Assembly (NCBI GenBank): GCA_965207805.1
Contig: OZ242312.1
Location: forward strand, 3,596,001 to 3,660,000
DNA from: Palauibacter sp965207805
GTDB taxonomy: Bacteria > Gemmatimonadota > Gemmatimonadetes > Palauibacterales > Palauibacteraceae
Direction of reading: 5' to 3'
DNA length: 64,000 nt
The notes beneath the pieces are model-generated. The model had not been told where the DNA came from. It ran no database searches and was given only the letters and a program-made list of their open reading frames with translations. Below, one piece after another: positions 18,127-27,432 of this stretch. The stretch's first letter is position 1; every line of letters begins with the position of its first letter. A program made the position numbers and the translations under genes.

Positions 18127-18397
18127 GCCCCTCACGCCCGAGCAGATCGCGACGGTGAAGGACGAGGGCATCGACTTCAGCGACATCCCGGAACTGGACG
18201 AAGGGTTCTGGGAGCGGGCGGAACTCGTCGAGCCGGACCTGACCGACCAGATCACGATGCGCGTGAAGCGCTCCGTGCTGGCCTACTTCAAGGCACCGGG
18301 GAAGGGCTACCAGACGCGAATGAACCGCGTGCTGGAGAGCTACGTTCGGCACCGGACGGGGGAATCCGCCGACACCGGGAAGGGCGCGGGCCGCTGA
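18107..18397 (+). CDS. brnA: BrnA-type antitoxin
   Basis: Ninety-six residues with FSDIPELDEGFWERAELV and the ribbon-helix-helix end QITMRVKRSVLAYFKAPGKG, then YQTRMNRVLESYV. AAGGAGAG precedes the ATG. BrnA should neutralise BrnT and repress the TATAAT promoter upstream. Confidence 0.85.
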   Translation: MSGRYDRPLTPEQIATVKDEGIDFSDIPELDEGFWERAELVEPDLTDQITMRVKRSVLAYFKAPGKGYQTRMNRVLESYVRHRTGESADTGKGAGR

Positions 18398-18578
18398 AGC
18401 GTACTCCGGTTCTGCTTCGATTGTTTCGAGCGCGACCTCGCAGCGGCGGCAGGTAGCTTCTTGGTTCGTGTAACTCGATATCGTACCCACATGGATGCGG
18501 CTGCTCCTAGATTCCTGAAGATACTCTCCCAGGAACGCTCGGCGTCCACAATTCCCCCAAGCCGGAGGAGAAGACGGA

Positions 18579-18935
18579 ATGGAAGCCAGAAGGATCGAAC
18601 TTTACCACCCCGACGTGAACGGAGGGAACGTGGTCAGTTTGGTCGTCCAAATGACGCGAATCTACTGTTCGCCGCCGGACCATACAGGTCGGCGGAAAAT
18701 GGATGACATCGACATCGTGGTTCCGCTCAGATCAGATGAACAGCGATTGCTTCACGAGTTCGAGGAAGCCATCATCCGCGGCCCTTCTGCGATTACTCCC
18801 ATGCGGTTGGTGGCGGGCAACCATGTAGGTGGGTGGTCGATAAGGACGCATACCTTCGAAAGAGGGACCGTGCGGTACTCTCTCTTTTACTCGGGATCGC
18901 CGCCCATTCCGCCCTCCGTCAACCCATCGGCATAA
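18579..18935 (+). CDS. Hypothetical protein
   Basis: The 118-residue frame starts at ATG 18579 after GGAGGAG. Its middle has mixed alpha/beta character (MDDIDIVVPLRSDEQRLLHEFEEAIIRGPSAITP) and a conserved-looking VAGNHVGGWSIRTHTF. No family recognised. It stands alone between brnA and a structured spacer, as single cargo genes often do. Confidence 0.5.
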   Translation: MEARRIELYHPDVNGGNVVSLVVQMTRIYCSPPDHTGRRKMDDIDIVVPLRSDEQRLLHEFEEAIIRGPSAITPMRLVAGNHVGGWSIRTHTFERGTVRYSLFYSGSPPIPPSVNPSA

Positions 18936-19001
18936 TCCCCCTCGCTTTCGAGGACCGTCTCCGGTTGTCTTCGGCTTACCGCTTGGAGAGCGTCCCCCGG
19001 A

Positions 19002-19099
19002 CTGGCTCCCGGCCTGTTACTTGCCGGGAGCCAGCACACGCGATGTTCAACATCGCGGCTGGCGAGGGGGTGCGGCGCCCCCCTTCAGATCCCCCTGCG
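19002..19099. other. Hairpin cluster with orphan oriT-like block
   Basis: A perfect 12-bp stem CTGGCTCCCGGC/GCCGGGAGCCAG (19002-19013, 19023-19034) is followed by GCGATGTT-C-AACATCGC (19040-19056) and then GGCTGGCGAGGGGG...CCCCCCTTCAGATCCCCC (19057-19099). The last block matches the one at 16279-16320. No T-run follows, so it is not an ordinary terminator. No mob gene is adjacent. The rest of 18936-19322 holds nothing else I can support. Confidence 0.45.
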
Positions 19100-19322
19100 T
19101 TCCGCGCCGCGGCCACGACGGGCGTATCTCCCTCCCCCTCCGCGCTGCTGCGCGAGGCGATGGCGCGGACCCGGACGTGGACCGCATCGGCACGGGCCGT
19201 CGAGCGCCGGACCGGGACCCTGGACCGAGCCGGTGAGAAGCGCTGGGGCCGAAGTGGCCTTCGTTCGTCCCTGACGTGTATCTTGCAGAGCAAGCATGGC
19301 TCAGTCCCGGAGGGAGGCGAAA

Positions 19323-19934
19323 GTGGCTGTCAACACACTGGATGAACTGCGCACCGTCTACCGACCGCCTGCGCCGAGGGCCGGGCTCAAGGTCCTGGAT
19401 CGCCTGGACGATCACTGCCGCAGGTTCCTCTCACTCTCGCCGTTCTACGTCATCAGTTCGGCACGCGCCGACGGGCGGGCCGACGCCTCCCCGCGCGGCG
19501 ACCCGCCGGGTTCGTTGGCGTACGTTCTGGACGACAGGACGCTTCTGCTGCCCGACCGGCCGGGAAACCGGCAGGTGGATACGTTGATGAATCTGGTCGA
19601 ACGCCCCCATGTGGGGTTGCTGTTCTTCGTTCCGGGCTTCACCGAGACGCTTCGCATCAACGGGCGGGCGGAGATATCGACCGACCCGGAACTGCTCGGG
19701 GTGCTGGCGATCGAGGGCAAACCGCCTATTTCGGTCCTCAAGGTGTCGGTCGAAGAAGCATTCCTCCACTGTGCCAAGGCGCTCATTCGGGCGCGGCTGT
19801 GGGATCCGGCGGCCCAAGTCGAACGCTCCTGCTACCCCACCTACGGGCAGGTTCTGGCGGATCAGATCGCGGGCGCGGACGCCGCCGAGATCGATGTCGG
19901 CGAGGAGGAAAGCGCGCGGACCGAACTCTATTGA
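19323..19934 (+). CDS. Pyridoxamine 5'-phosphate oxidase-family FMN protein
   Basis: GTG 19323 is preferred because GGAGGGAGG lies 8 bp upstream; ATG 19296 is in frame. The 203-residue product follows the MSMEG_1061-like PPOX pattern: FYVISSARADGRADASPRGD, a barrel strand LLLPDRPGNRQVDTLMNLVE, VGLLFFVPGFTETLRINGRA and the C-terminal VEEAFLHCAKALIRARLW. Such proteins bind FMN or F420 and act as small-molecule oxidoreductases or split-barrel binders. Substrate unknown. Confidence 0.8.
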   Translation: MAVNTLDELRTVYRPPAPRAGLKVLDRLDDHCRRFLSLSPFYVISSARADGRADASPRGDPPGSLAYVLDDRTLLLPDRPGNRQVDTLMNLVERPHVGLLFFVPGFTETLRINGRAEISTDPELLGVLAIEGKPPISVLKVSVEEAFLHCAKALIRARLWDPAAQVERSCYPTYGQVLADQIAGADAAEIDVGEEESARTELY

Positions 19935-19967
19935 TCGGGGAGCCTGAAGCCGCGGAGACGGGCGTTC

Positions 19968-22400
19968 TTACCAGCGGTATCCCACGGACGCGGACCACTC
20001 CGACGGACGGCCGTACACCCGCTCGACGTAGGCCGCCGAGGTGTCGAAGGCGGAGTTTCCCGTGACGAGATACCGGGTGTCCGTGAGGTTGCGGCCGGAG
20101 AGCAGGAGTTCCCAACGGCCATCGGCCGTCTGCACGGACACGCGCGCGTTGAGGAGATGGTATCCCTCCTGAAAGATCCGGGACGTGTTGATCGCGTCGT
20201 GGTGCTGGGCGCCGGTGTACGTCCAGTTGACGCGGGGCGTGACGATGTACCCGCTACCCAGCCTCGCGGCCTTGCCGACGGTGAGGCCGTGGGCGTATCC
20301 CGGCGTCTTGGCCAGCTTGTAGCCGGGGAGGACGGGGGTTGCGTTGTCGAGCACGCTCGGGCTGAGGCTTTCGTAGCGGGCGTGCATGGCTCCCAGATTG
20401 GCGCGGACATCCCACCCGTTGCCCGGGACCCAGGCCGCCTCCAGTTCCGCCCCCGCAATGTCGGCCCGCCCGCCGTTCAGGGTGATCGGGTTGAACGACT
20501 CGCGGATGATGACCTGGATGTCGTCGTAGTCGGCCCGGAAGAGGGCGACGTTCACGCGCCCGCGGCCTCCGGCCCAAAGCGACTTGAGCCCGACCTCGTA
20601 GCTTGCGACGGTCTCCGGCTCGAACGTTCCCGGCGCCGCGGTGGGCGAGTTGGGCTCGTGCCCGGCGGGCGGCGCGGGATAGCGGGTGTCGAAGCCGCCG
20701 CTCTTGAAGCCGTTCGAGAATCCTCCGTACGCCGTCACACCGGCTGCGAGCCGGTATGAGAGCATCGCCGTGACGGTCGGCGCGCCGAAGTCGAGGGAGA
20801 AGTCCCTGCGCGGGAGCATTCGGTCGCCGGGCCTCATCGGACCGGCCGGGGACAGGTATGCCCCGGCGAGTGCCGGCCAGGTGGGGCCGAAGATGCTGCC
20901 TTGGCCCTGCGAGGCGTCCCCGACCGCGTAGAGGTCGGGCGTCAATCCCTTCCGGTCCCGCGTGTAGCGGCCGCCGAGGGTGAGCGACAGCGCCCCGGTG
21001 ACTTCGGCGGTCACCTGCGCGAACCCCGCCCACGAGGTGTTGTGGTAGTCCCCGCCGCTGTGCAGGGCTCCGGGCGGCACGATGACCGCAGCGCCCTGGT
21101 ATCCCTCTTCGCGGAAGAGGTACAGGCCCGTCTGCCAGTGGACGCGGCCGCCGATGGCGAGACCGCTCAGTTGCAGCTCCTGGCTGATCTGGGCGTGCTC
21201 CAGCCGGTCCTGCGTCGACAGGATGTTGGCCGGGGTGTTATCGGCATCGCGCGAGGTCTCCATGTTCAGCGCCCGGTAGCCGGTGAGCGAGCGCAGGGTC
21301 GCCCACCCGAGGCCCGACCACGCCGCCTCGATGCTGCCTCCCCAGACGTCCAGATCGGCGAAGGCGGGGAACGTGCCCTCGGCCACGTACTCGCCCGCGA
21401 AACTGTCCGGGCCGTAGCAGCCGGGCGCGCCTCCGGCGCCCGCGCCCGGAGGCGGCAGGGAAGGCGGACCCTCGGCGGGGTACGAGGGATTGATCGAGAT
21501 CGCGGCGCATCCCGGCAGCAGCGCGTTGCCGAACGCGCCGAACGCCATTCGGTCGTTGACGCCGCCCGACACCGTGGGGGCGCCGTTCTCCCTTCGGCGC
21601 GAATAGTCCGCCGCGGCGAACACCTCAAGGCTTGCGCCCGGTCGCCAGACGAGCGTGCCCCGTGCGGCCCGTCCGTCGTCATCCCCCATGTCCAGACCGT
21701 CGTGGACCCGCGTCACGTAGCCGTCCCGCTTGCGCAAGGCCACCGTGAGGCCGGCGAAGAGCCCGTCCGCGACGGGACCGCTGACAACGGCCGTCGCGTT
21801 GGTCATGCGATCGCTGCCAAACTCCGCTCGGACGCTGCGGCGGGGCCGATCGTCGGGTCGCCGCGAGTGCAACACCACCGCCCCGCCCACGGCGTTCCGG
21901 CCGAACAGGGTGCCCTGCGGTCCGCGCAGGACCTCGACGCGCTCCAGGTCGAGCAGGTCCATGGCCGCCCCGACCGACCGGGCCATGTAGATGCCGTCAA
22001 CGTACACGGCAACGCCGGGGTCGGTCCCGGGCAGATAGTCCAACTGACCCACGCCGCGGATGAAGACCTGCGCGGCGGATTTCGTGCCCGCGAAGGCGCC
22101 CGAGGAATTGAAGGAGAGGTTGGGCGTGAAGTACCCCAACTGGTCCGTGGTGGCGATCTGGTGAGCCTCCAGATCCCGGCCGGAGAACGCCGAGATGGCG
22201 AGCGGAACATCCTGCACGGACTCCCCCCGGTTCCGTGCCGTCACCACGATCTCGGGCAGGGGAGTCACGGAATCCGGAACCGGCGGCGGCGGGTCCTGGG
22301 CGACGGCGGGCGCGGGCACAAGGGCGGCCAACGCCATGAAGGACCGACGCGGAATCACCGCCCATCTGCGGTGTCGAGTTCCACCGGGTCCGTTCAACAT
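19968..22400 (-). CDS. TonB-dependent outer-membrane receptor
   Basis: The 810-residue protein has a signal peptide (FMALAALVPAPAVAQ), a TonB box-like PEIVVTARNRGESVQDV, a plug domain to about residue 165 (VFIRGVGQLDYLPGTDPGV, VEVLRGPQGTLFGRNAVGG) and a 22-strand-type barrel ending ASVGYRW with a terminal aromatic residue. It imports a scarce ligand across the outer membrane with TonB energy. It starts 7 bp after a periplasmic-binding lipoprotein gene, so the two probably share a ligand. No Fur-like site was recognised. Confidence 0.9.
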   Translation of the reverse strand: MLNGPGGTRHRRWAVIPRRSFMALAALVPAPAVAQDPPPPVPDSVTPLPEIVVTARNRGESVQDVPLAISAFSGRDLEAHQIATTDQLGYFTPNLSFNSSGAFAGTKSAAQVFIRGVGQLDYLPGTDPGVAVYVDGIYMARSVGAAMDLLDLERVEVLRGPQGTLFGRNAVGGAVVLHSRRPDDRPRRSVRAEFGSDRMTNATAVVSGPVADGLFAGLTVALRKRDGYVTRVHDGLDMGDDDGRAARGTLVWRPGASLEVFAAADYSRRRENGAPTVSGGVNDRMAFGAFGNALLPGCAAISINPSYPAEGPPSLPPPGAGAGGAPGCYGPDSFAGEYVAEGTFPAFADLDVWGGSIEAAWSGLGWATLRSLTGYRALNMETSRDADNTPANILSTQDRLEHAQISQELQLSGLAIGGRVHWQTGLYLFREEGYQGAAVIVPPGALHSGGDYHNTSWAGFAQVTAEVTGALSLTLGGRYTRDRKGLTPDLYAVGDASQGQGSIFGPTWPALAGAYLSPAGPMRPGDRMLPRRDFSLDFGAPTVTAMLSYRLAAGVTAYGGFSNGFKSGGFDTRYPAPPAGHEPNSPTAAPGTFEPETVASYEVGLKSLWAGGRGRVNVALFRADYDDIQVIIRESFNPITLNGGRADIAGAELEAAWVPGNGWDVRANLGAMHARYESLSPSVLDNATPVLPGYKLAKTPGYAHGLTVGKAARLGSGYIVTPRVNWTYTGAQHHDAINTSRIFQEGYHLLNARVSVQTADGRWELLLSGRNLTDTRYLVTGNSAFDTSAAYVERVYGRPSEWSASVGYRW

Positions 22401-22407
22401 GGGCGGG

Positions 22408-23454
22408 TCAGCCCCAGCATTCGCTCAACCCCGCATCCGCGCCGATGGACGGGATCCCCGGAACCGGCTTCTCGGTGACCAGAGTCACGCCCGTGTCGTG
22501 GAAGTCCAGACCGGGCGTGTTCTCCGGGGTTGCGCCCGTCGTCGAGAACTCGACGACCGCCTCGATGCCGAGGGAAGCCATCCGCACGGGATACTGCATC
22601 GCCGTGGCCCCGATCTCGCCCGCCGCCACGCTCCGCACTCCCTCGCACCCGCCGTCGATGGTGACGATAAGAACGTCGTCCTCCACGCCCAGCCCTCGAA
22701 GCGCCTCGTAGGCTCCGGCCGCCGCCGGTTCGTTGATCGCGTACACCACGTTGATCGCCGGGTCATCCCGCATCAGGCGCTCCATCGCGGCCCGCCCGCC
22801 TTCCTCGGCGCCCATGGTGGCTGCGTGCCCCGCGATGCGGGGATCGTCTTCGTCGTACATCCTCCCCGGATCCTTGATGTCGATGCCGAAGCCCTTGAGG
22901 AAGCCCTGATTGCGCAGCACCTCGACCGTGACCTGCGTTCCCGCGCCATCCAGCGTTGCGATCCTCGCTCCGGCGGCGGAAGCGCCCATGCTGGCCCGCG
23001 CCCACATGCCGATCAGCTCCCCGGCCCGGAAGTTGTCGGTGGCGAACGTTCCGTCCACCGCGTCCGCCGGATCGAACGGCGTGTCGAGCGCAATGACGAG
23101 CACGCCATTCCGGCGCGCCCGACCGATCGCGTCCAAGAGCGCCACGGGATCCGAAGCGGTGATCAGAATCCCCGTCGCGTCCGCGGCCAGGAGGCTCTCG
23201 ATGGCCCGAACCTGCGCATCCGTGTCCCCGTCGAATCTCCCCGCGAAGGCGCGGAGTTCGACGCCGAGTTCCCCGGCTCGCTCGACCGCGCCCTCCCTCA
23301 TCGTCACGAAGAACGGATTGTCCTCGGTCTTGGTGACCAGGCCGACGATCAGGTCGCCATCAGCCTCCGGTCCCGTGACGCATCCGGCAACGAGCGGCGC
23401 AAGCAGGGCGCAGATCCATCGCGCCCTTCCGAACGCACGGTTTGTGGAGTCCAT
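22408..23454 (-). CDS. Sugar-type ABC substrate-binding lipoprotein
   Basis: I start at ATG 23454: GAGAATCG precedes it and a lipoprotein signal follows (ICALLAPLVAGC). The 348-residue product is a periplasmic binding protein of the ribose/fructose class: LIVGLVTKTEDNPFFVTMREGAVERAG, GILITASDP, GVLVIALDTPF, INVVYAINEPAAAGAYEALRG, DVLIVTIDGG. No ABC permease or ATPase gene follows; a TonB receptor does. Confidence 0.85.
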   Translation of the reverse strand: MDSTNRAFGRARWICALLAPLVAGCVTGPEADGDLIVGLVTKTEDNPFFVTMREGAVERAGELGVELRAFAGRFDGDTDAQVRAIESLLAADATGILITASDPVALLDAIGRARRNGVLVIALDTPFDPADAVDGTFATDNFRAGELIGMWARASMGASAAGARIATLDGAGTQVTVEVLRNQGFLKGFGIDIKDPGRMYDEDDPRIAGHAATMGAEEGGRAAMERLMRDDPAINVVYAINEPAAAGAYEALRGLGVEDDVLIVTIDGGCEGVRSVAAGEIGATAMQYPVRMASLGIEAVVEFSTTGATPENTPGLDFHDTGVTLVTEKPVPGIPSIGADAGLSECWG

Positions 23455-23769
23455 TCGATTCTCACGATTGAGACGAGCGTCGCGGCGCGGCAGCCCGGCT
23501 TTGGGGGGGGAAGTCTCCAGAGCCGCCCGTTCCGCAGGCATCACGAATCATGGCTTGCAGGCCGGGAATCGGGAAGCGCCTACCGCGCCGAACGGCTCTC
23601 GGAGTTTGCTACGGACGGACGGACGGATTGATGCCTGCTACTTGATCCTTGCTTGTCAACGAAGCGGAGTGCGGCGAGCATTTCTTGGACGGGCGGGAGT
23701 GAGAGCCGACCCGCCGGAGGGGCCAACGGCCGCCTCCGCAGCCTGTGAACCGGCGCAAGGAGATCCGAG
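23455..23769. other. 315-bp divergent spacer
   Basis: Promoter region between the binding-protein gene (minus) and a barrel gene (plus). It contains a run of eight G (about 23501-23508). I see no gene or repeat. Confidence 0.5.
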
Positions 23770-24225
23770 ATGCGAACGCTGCTGGCGGCTTGCCTGGCCC
23801 TGCTGCCTTCGCAGGTACAGGCGCAAGGAACGGATGAGGCGCGGGAGATGCCGGACCGTTTCGTTCTCGAAGCCGGGATCGTGGGCGGCAACAGCGTCGC
23901 GTGTCCCGGACACTACGTCGGCATCAGCGGGCGGGTCGCCGGGCCGGTGTCGCTGTACGGAATGGTGGAGAACTACCGGTGCGCCGATCTGGCGGGATCG
24001 GCCAACCGGATCGGCGCGTCCGTCCGGCTCGGACGTTCCGGCTGGCTCGTTCGCCCGGCCCTGCGTGCGGGCATCGAGTACGACGGAGGAGACGTTTCCC
24101 CTACCGCCGGTGCCAGCCTGACGTTCGGACGGCGCTACGGGGCGCGCTTCATCCTCCACGCCGGAGACGGTTCCGGCGACACGAACATCGTGCTCTTCCA
24201 GATGGGCGGCTATATTTCGTTCTGA
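23770..24225 (+). CDS. Small outer-membrane beta-barrel-like protein
   Basis: AAGGAG lies 7 bp before ATG 23770. The 151-residue product has a signal peptide (LLAACLALLPSQVQAQG), then alternating amphipathic strands (RFVLEAGIVGGNSVACPG, YVGISGRVAGPVSLYGMVE) and an aromatic C-terminus (GGYISF), the OmpA-like 8-strand barrel pattern. Function unknown. Confidence 0.65.
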   Translation: MRTLLAACLALLPSQVQAQGTDEAREMPDRFVLEAGIVGGNSVACPGHYVGISGRVAGPVSLYGMVENYRCADLAGSANRIGASVRLGRSGWLVRPALRAGIEYDGGDVSPTAGASLTFGRRYGARFILHAGDGSGDTNIVLFQMGGYISF

Positions 24226-24298
24226 GCGCCGATGGTGCTCTCCGTCGCCCACGGGTTCGGCGGTCGGGCGCAGCCAAGCCCCGGAACGGGGGCTGGAC

Positions 24299-24542
24299 GG
24301 CCTTCCCGCCAGGGATCGCTGGTTCGGTAGCGACCCCAAGGGTCGGGGGCAGCGGTGCGCAAACCCACCTGCCCCCGAACCCGTACCAGGCCCTCGGACT
24401 GGGGGGTCGCTACCGACCACGCCCCGAGCGCCACTGTGCCACGGGCGACCGGGCGGCGCAGCCGCAAGACGTTGCCGCGCCACAGGATGAGCCGGAGGTC
24501 GGGTGCGCATCGCCGGAGCCGCGAAGTGTGCATCGGACCCCC
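24299..24542 (-). repeat. Structured repeat copy D
   Basis: Outer stem CGGTAGCGACCCC (24325-24337) with GGGGTCGCTACCG (24403-24415), 13 bp perfect. Inner stem TCGGGGGCAG/CTGCCCCCGA (24343-24352, 24369-24378). On the minus strand it begins GGGGGTCCGATGCACA and ends with tail GCGGGAAGGCC at 24299. It shares GCGGCAACGTCTTGCGGCT with copy C. It lies 187 bp downstream of the PD-(D/E)XK genes in their orientation. Confidence 0.75.
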
Positions 24543-24729
24543 ATGTCGTTTGCGCGCTCAGGTACGGCTCCAAGTCGGAGCATAGCCTACCGCCGAACGC
24601 GGCTCCGACGAGTTGCGCCTCTTAGAGAGGTCGCTGCCGCCTTGGCCCGCCCGCTCAGCAGGCAAACCGAAGTGTCTCCATTGGCCGGTCGGTCAACCGG
24701 CCGCACGATCCACAACAGGCATTACGCCT

Positions 24730-25482
24730 TCATTGGCGTTCGAGTTCCAACGGGTCGGGCGAGCCGCTTCCGAGCCTGTCCACCCCGTCCGGGTTTCGGC
24801 GAACCGCGCCCTCCAAGCTGCCGCTGTTGGAGGGCCGATTGATCTCAAGCTCAACTTCGTCAATCGCGGGTATCGCCTTCTGGGCGATCTTGAGTAGGCC
24901 GTTGACGTAGTGGTCGGTGATCTTGCCGCCGCCGTCGGCGAGTTCCTGGGCGAGTTGAGGGACGATGGCGCTCCAGTTCTGAGGGCGCGGGCGCGGCCTC
25001 TCGATATGCGGCCAATGATGGGTGTCGGGACGGGAGAGACCGTTTCGATTCAGTCCGGCCTCGATTTCCTGGCGGCGTTCCTTCTCCGCATCGGTCATGT
25101 CTCGCATGCTCTTTGCTATCCGGACACCCCAAGCCCAACTCGTCGGTCCTCCCTTGCCGCATTCCAGCATCACTGCGGTTCGCCCGTCCGATCTGGGATC
25201 TCTTACGCCCTCGTACTGCACCCATCCGTATCGGTAAACGCGGAGGTAGTTTGACCAGTTCCTGTCCCCGCCATAGTGGCACCCGATGTCCAATTCGTCG
25301 ATCATCTCCGGGAACTCGTTCCGAACCTGCTCCTCGACCCGGTCCCTCAGGTGCTCCAGAAACCGTCGGCACACATCGTGCTTGACGGCAGGCCACGCCC
25401 GGGCCACCCCAAACGCGGCGTGCAGGTGTCTCGGGTTCTCGTCAAGGTATTCGCGGATGTAGCGGGCTTCGGTGTCGGTCAT
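24730..25482 (-). CDS. Stand-alone copy of PD-(D/E)XK protein C-terminal domain
   Basis: The first 50 residues (MTDTEARYIREYLDENPRHL, HAAFGVARAWPAVKHDVCRR) match residues 353-400 of the upstream 539-residue protein almost exactly, and similarity continues to IAQKAIPAIDEVE. The last 40 residues are unrelated. So a partial tandem duplication, with a period of 560 bp, created a separate gene without the nuclease core. It overlaps the upstream stop by 4 bp (ATGA), so the two are translated together. It might be a subunit, regulator or decoy of the nuclease. Confidence 0.75.
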   Translation of the reverse strand: MTDTEARYIREYLDENPRHLHAAFGVARAWPAVKHDVCRRFLEHLRDRVEEQVRNEFPEMIDELDIGCHYGGDRNWSNYLRVYRYGWVQYEGVRDPRSDGRTAVMLECGKGGPTSWAWGVRIAKSMRDMTDAEKERRQEIEAGLNRNGLSRPDTHHWPHIERPRPRPQNWSAIVPQLAQELADGGGKITDHYVNGLLKIAQKAIPAIDEVELEINRPSNSGSLEGAVRRNPDGVDRLGSGSPDPLELERQ

Positions 25483-27098
25483 GGTTGCTCCACTTCGTCG
25501 AAGGCCGGGATTGCCTTTTCGGCGATCCTGAGGAGGCCGTTGACGTAGTACTCGGTGATCTTGCCATGGCCGTCTGCAAGTTCCTGAACGAGTTCAGGGA
25601 CAAGGTCGTTCCAGTTTCCATAGCGGGGGAGGTATTCGTACTGGGGCCACCCATCACTGGCATGCCGCAGCGAGAGGCCGCGACGCTTCACCGCGGCTAG
25701 CAGTTCTTCGCGCAGCGTCTTCGGATTTGGGTTGCGGATACCCCAAATCCACGCATTGGGGCCGGGGCCGCCGGACTCGATCATGATCGTTCGCCTCAAC
25801 CAAAGGCGGTTTGACCATCTCTTCTCGCCCTCGTAGCGACAAGTGACCTGCAAGTCCTCGCGAATCTCCGGCATCTCCTCCGAGAACCGCGCCTCGACCC
25901 TGTCCCTCAGGTGCTCCAGGAACCGTCGGCAAACATCGTGCTTCACTTCCGGCCACGCGCGGGCCACCGCGAACGCCGCGTGCAGGTGTTTCGGGGTCTC
26001 GTCGAGGTATTCGCAGATGTAGCGGGCTTCGGTATCGGTCATGGTCGATTCTCCGAAATGGTGCTGGCAGAACAGTTGCGCCTCTCTGAGGAACCATCTC
26101 AGGCGCTCGGCACCGCAGACCGTGGAGCAGGTTCCAAACCACTCCGCGAGTGAGGTGCCGTCACCGACAGCCGCGTCATCCGTGGCAGCCGCCCAATCGT
26201 GATCAGGTGGGTCGGCCCCGACAAACGCATGATCCTCACGAGAGGCAGCTTGCGCGTGCGCCTCGCCGCCCCCGTCGGAAGGATCGTCGCCAAGGGGCGG
26301 ATCGTCGGCAACATAGGGCAGCACACGGAATTGGTTCTTCCAGCGCTCGCGATCCTTCCATGGAAGGCTGGATTCGTCGGGCATCCGGAAGCGCGGCGGC
26401 ACATAGACCAGGAGGAAGCGACCGCGATACTCCCTGTCGAGGAACTTCAGATAATCCCTGCATTGTCTGTGTTGGTCGCCTGCGTAGGGCTTGTTCTCGA
26501 ATGCGAGGCAGAAGTGTCCGTCGTCGGTCGGAATGTCCACCGTGATGTCGATGAACCGGCCCCCGGCCCCCCGTTCCTGCCTCACCCGGATCTTGTCGGC
26601 GGCGGTGGACCCAAGCCGACCCGCAAGCCGCTCAAGAGTCGCCGCTCTGCCGCCTCGGCCAGAAGCGGTGTGGCGGGACCGGCCTGAATCAGAAGCCTCT
26701 GGAGCCACCTCCAGCAGCGCCAGCATCGCTTCCAGAAAGATCGTGCCCTGACCGTGCTCGCCGACCGGATCAAGCAGATCGGCGATGATCCGTGAGAGGC
26801 CGAGTTCGTCGTCACGGATGTAGCGGAAGGTGTTGAAACGGCGGGCGAGATGGCGGTCCAGTTCGCCCTCGACCATACGGGCCGCGTGCAGGTGCGGCGT
26901 CAACTCCTGAAGGAGACGAACGCACTCGCGCTGACGGCGCCGTCGAATCCCATCCACATCGTCCAGGAGACGAATGCAGTCCGCACTGCGCGCCTGCCGA
27001 ACCTCGTCCAGATGGTGCAGCAGTCGGGATACTGAGTCGGGCGCTGCCGCTTCGGAGGTGTGTGTGGGTGATGTAGGTCGGGCAGGCCCTTGGCTCAA
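25479..27098 (-). CDS. PD-(D/E)XK nuclease-superfamily protein
   Basis: The 539-residue protein has an N-terminal coiled coil, then ELGLSRIIADLLDPVGEHGQG (about 98-118), RFIDITVDIP with the likely catalytic D184, and AFENKPYAGDQHRQC with E201 and K203, the PDDEXK_4-type core. Residues 353-539 form a second domain that is duplicated as the next gene. Position among toxin-antitoxin and restriction genes suggests defence, but that is inference; no methyltransferase is paired with it. Confidence 0.75.
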   Translation of the reverse strand: MSQGPARPTSPTHTSEAAAPDSVSRLLHHLDEVRQARSADCIRLLDDVDGIRRRRQRECVRLLQELTPHLHAARMVEGELDRHLARRFNTFRYIRDDELGLSRIIADLLDPVGEHGQGTIFLEAMLALLEVAPEASDSGRSRHTASGRGGRAATLERLAGRLGSTAADKIRVRQERGAGGRFIDITVDIPTDDGHFCLAFENKPYAGDQHRQCRDYLKFLDREYRGRFLLVYVPPRFRMPDESSLPWKDRERWKNQFRVLPYVADDPPLGDDPSDGGGEAHAQAASREDHAFVGADPPDHDWAAATDDAAVGDGTSLAEWFGTCSTVCGAERLRWFLREAQLFCQHHFGESTMTDTEARYICEYLDETPKHLHAAFAVARAWPEVKHDVCRRFLEHLRDRVEARFSEEMPEIREDLQVTCRYEGEKRWSNRLWLRRTIMIESGGPGPNAWIWGIRNPNPKTLREELLAAVKRRGLSLRHASDGWPQYEYLPRYGNWNDLVPELVQELADGHGKITEYYVNGLLRIAEKAIPAFDEVEQP

Positions 27099-27432
27099 GG
27101 TGGCCTCCTTCCGGTGGTCGCGTTCGGCGAGCCGCCGTTGCCTCTGTGTGAGCGAACGCTGGTCAAGTCGGGGACGGATCGTTGGCCGATCTCACGGACG
27201 CCCGCGAATTGGTCTCAAGTCGCACGGAATCCCGTTTGGGAATGGGAATGTAATAGGTCCCCGCTCCCGACGGGGTTCGCGGATTGCAGGCTGTCGCCCG
27301 GATGGACGACGCACTTGCAGTGGTCGCCGTGCCGACGAGGGTCCGCCGTCCCCATGGGATGTCCCGGTTCCGAATCGGACGTGGCCGCTCCGGTCAATCC
27401 GACTTCCTCTACCCCGAGCCGGCGGAGCGCAT
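27099..27432. other. 330-bp spacer upstream of PD-(D/E)XK gene
   Basis: It should hold the promoter of the minus-strand nuclease genes. A 7-bp inverted repeat GCGTTCG/CGAACGC lies about 27120-27159. I see nothing else. Confidence 0.4.

Noticed and set aside
24210..24533. Small ORFs within the structured repeats (for example 24210-24533 minus, 51052-51801 plus)
   Set aside because: Frames are not conserved between copies (stops interrupt copy C) while base-paired stems are, so structure and not protein appears conserved.
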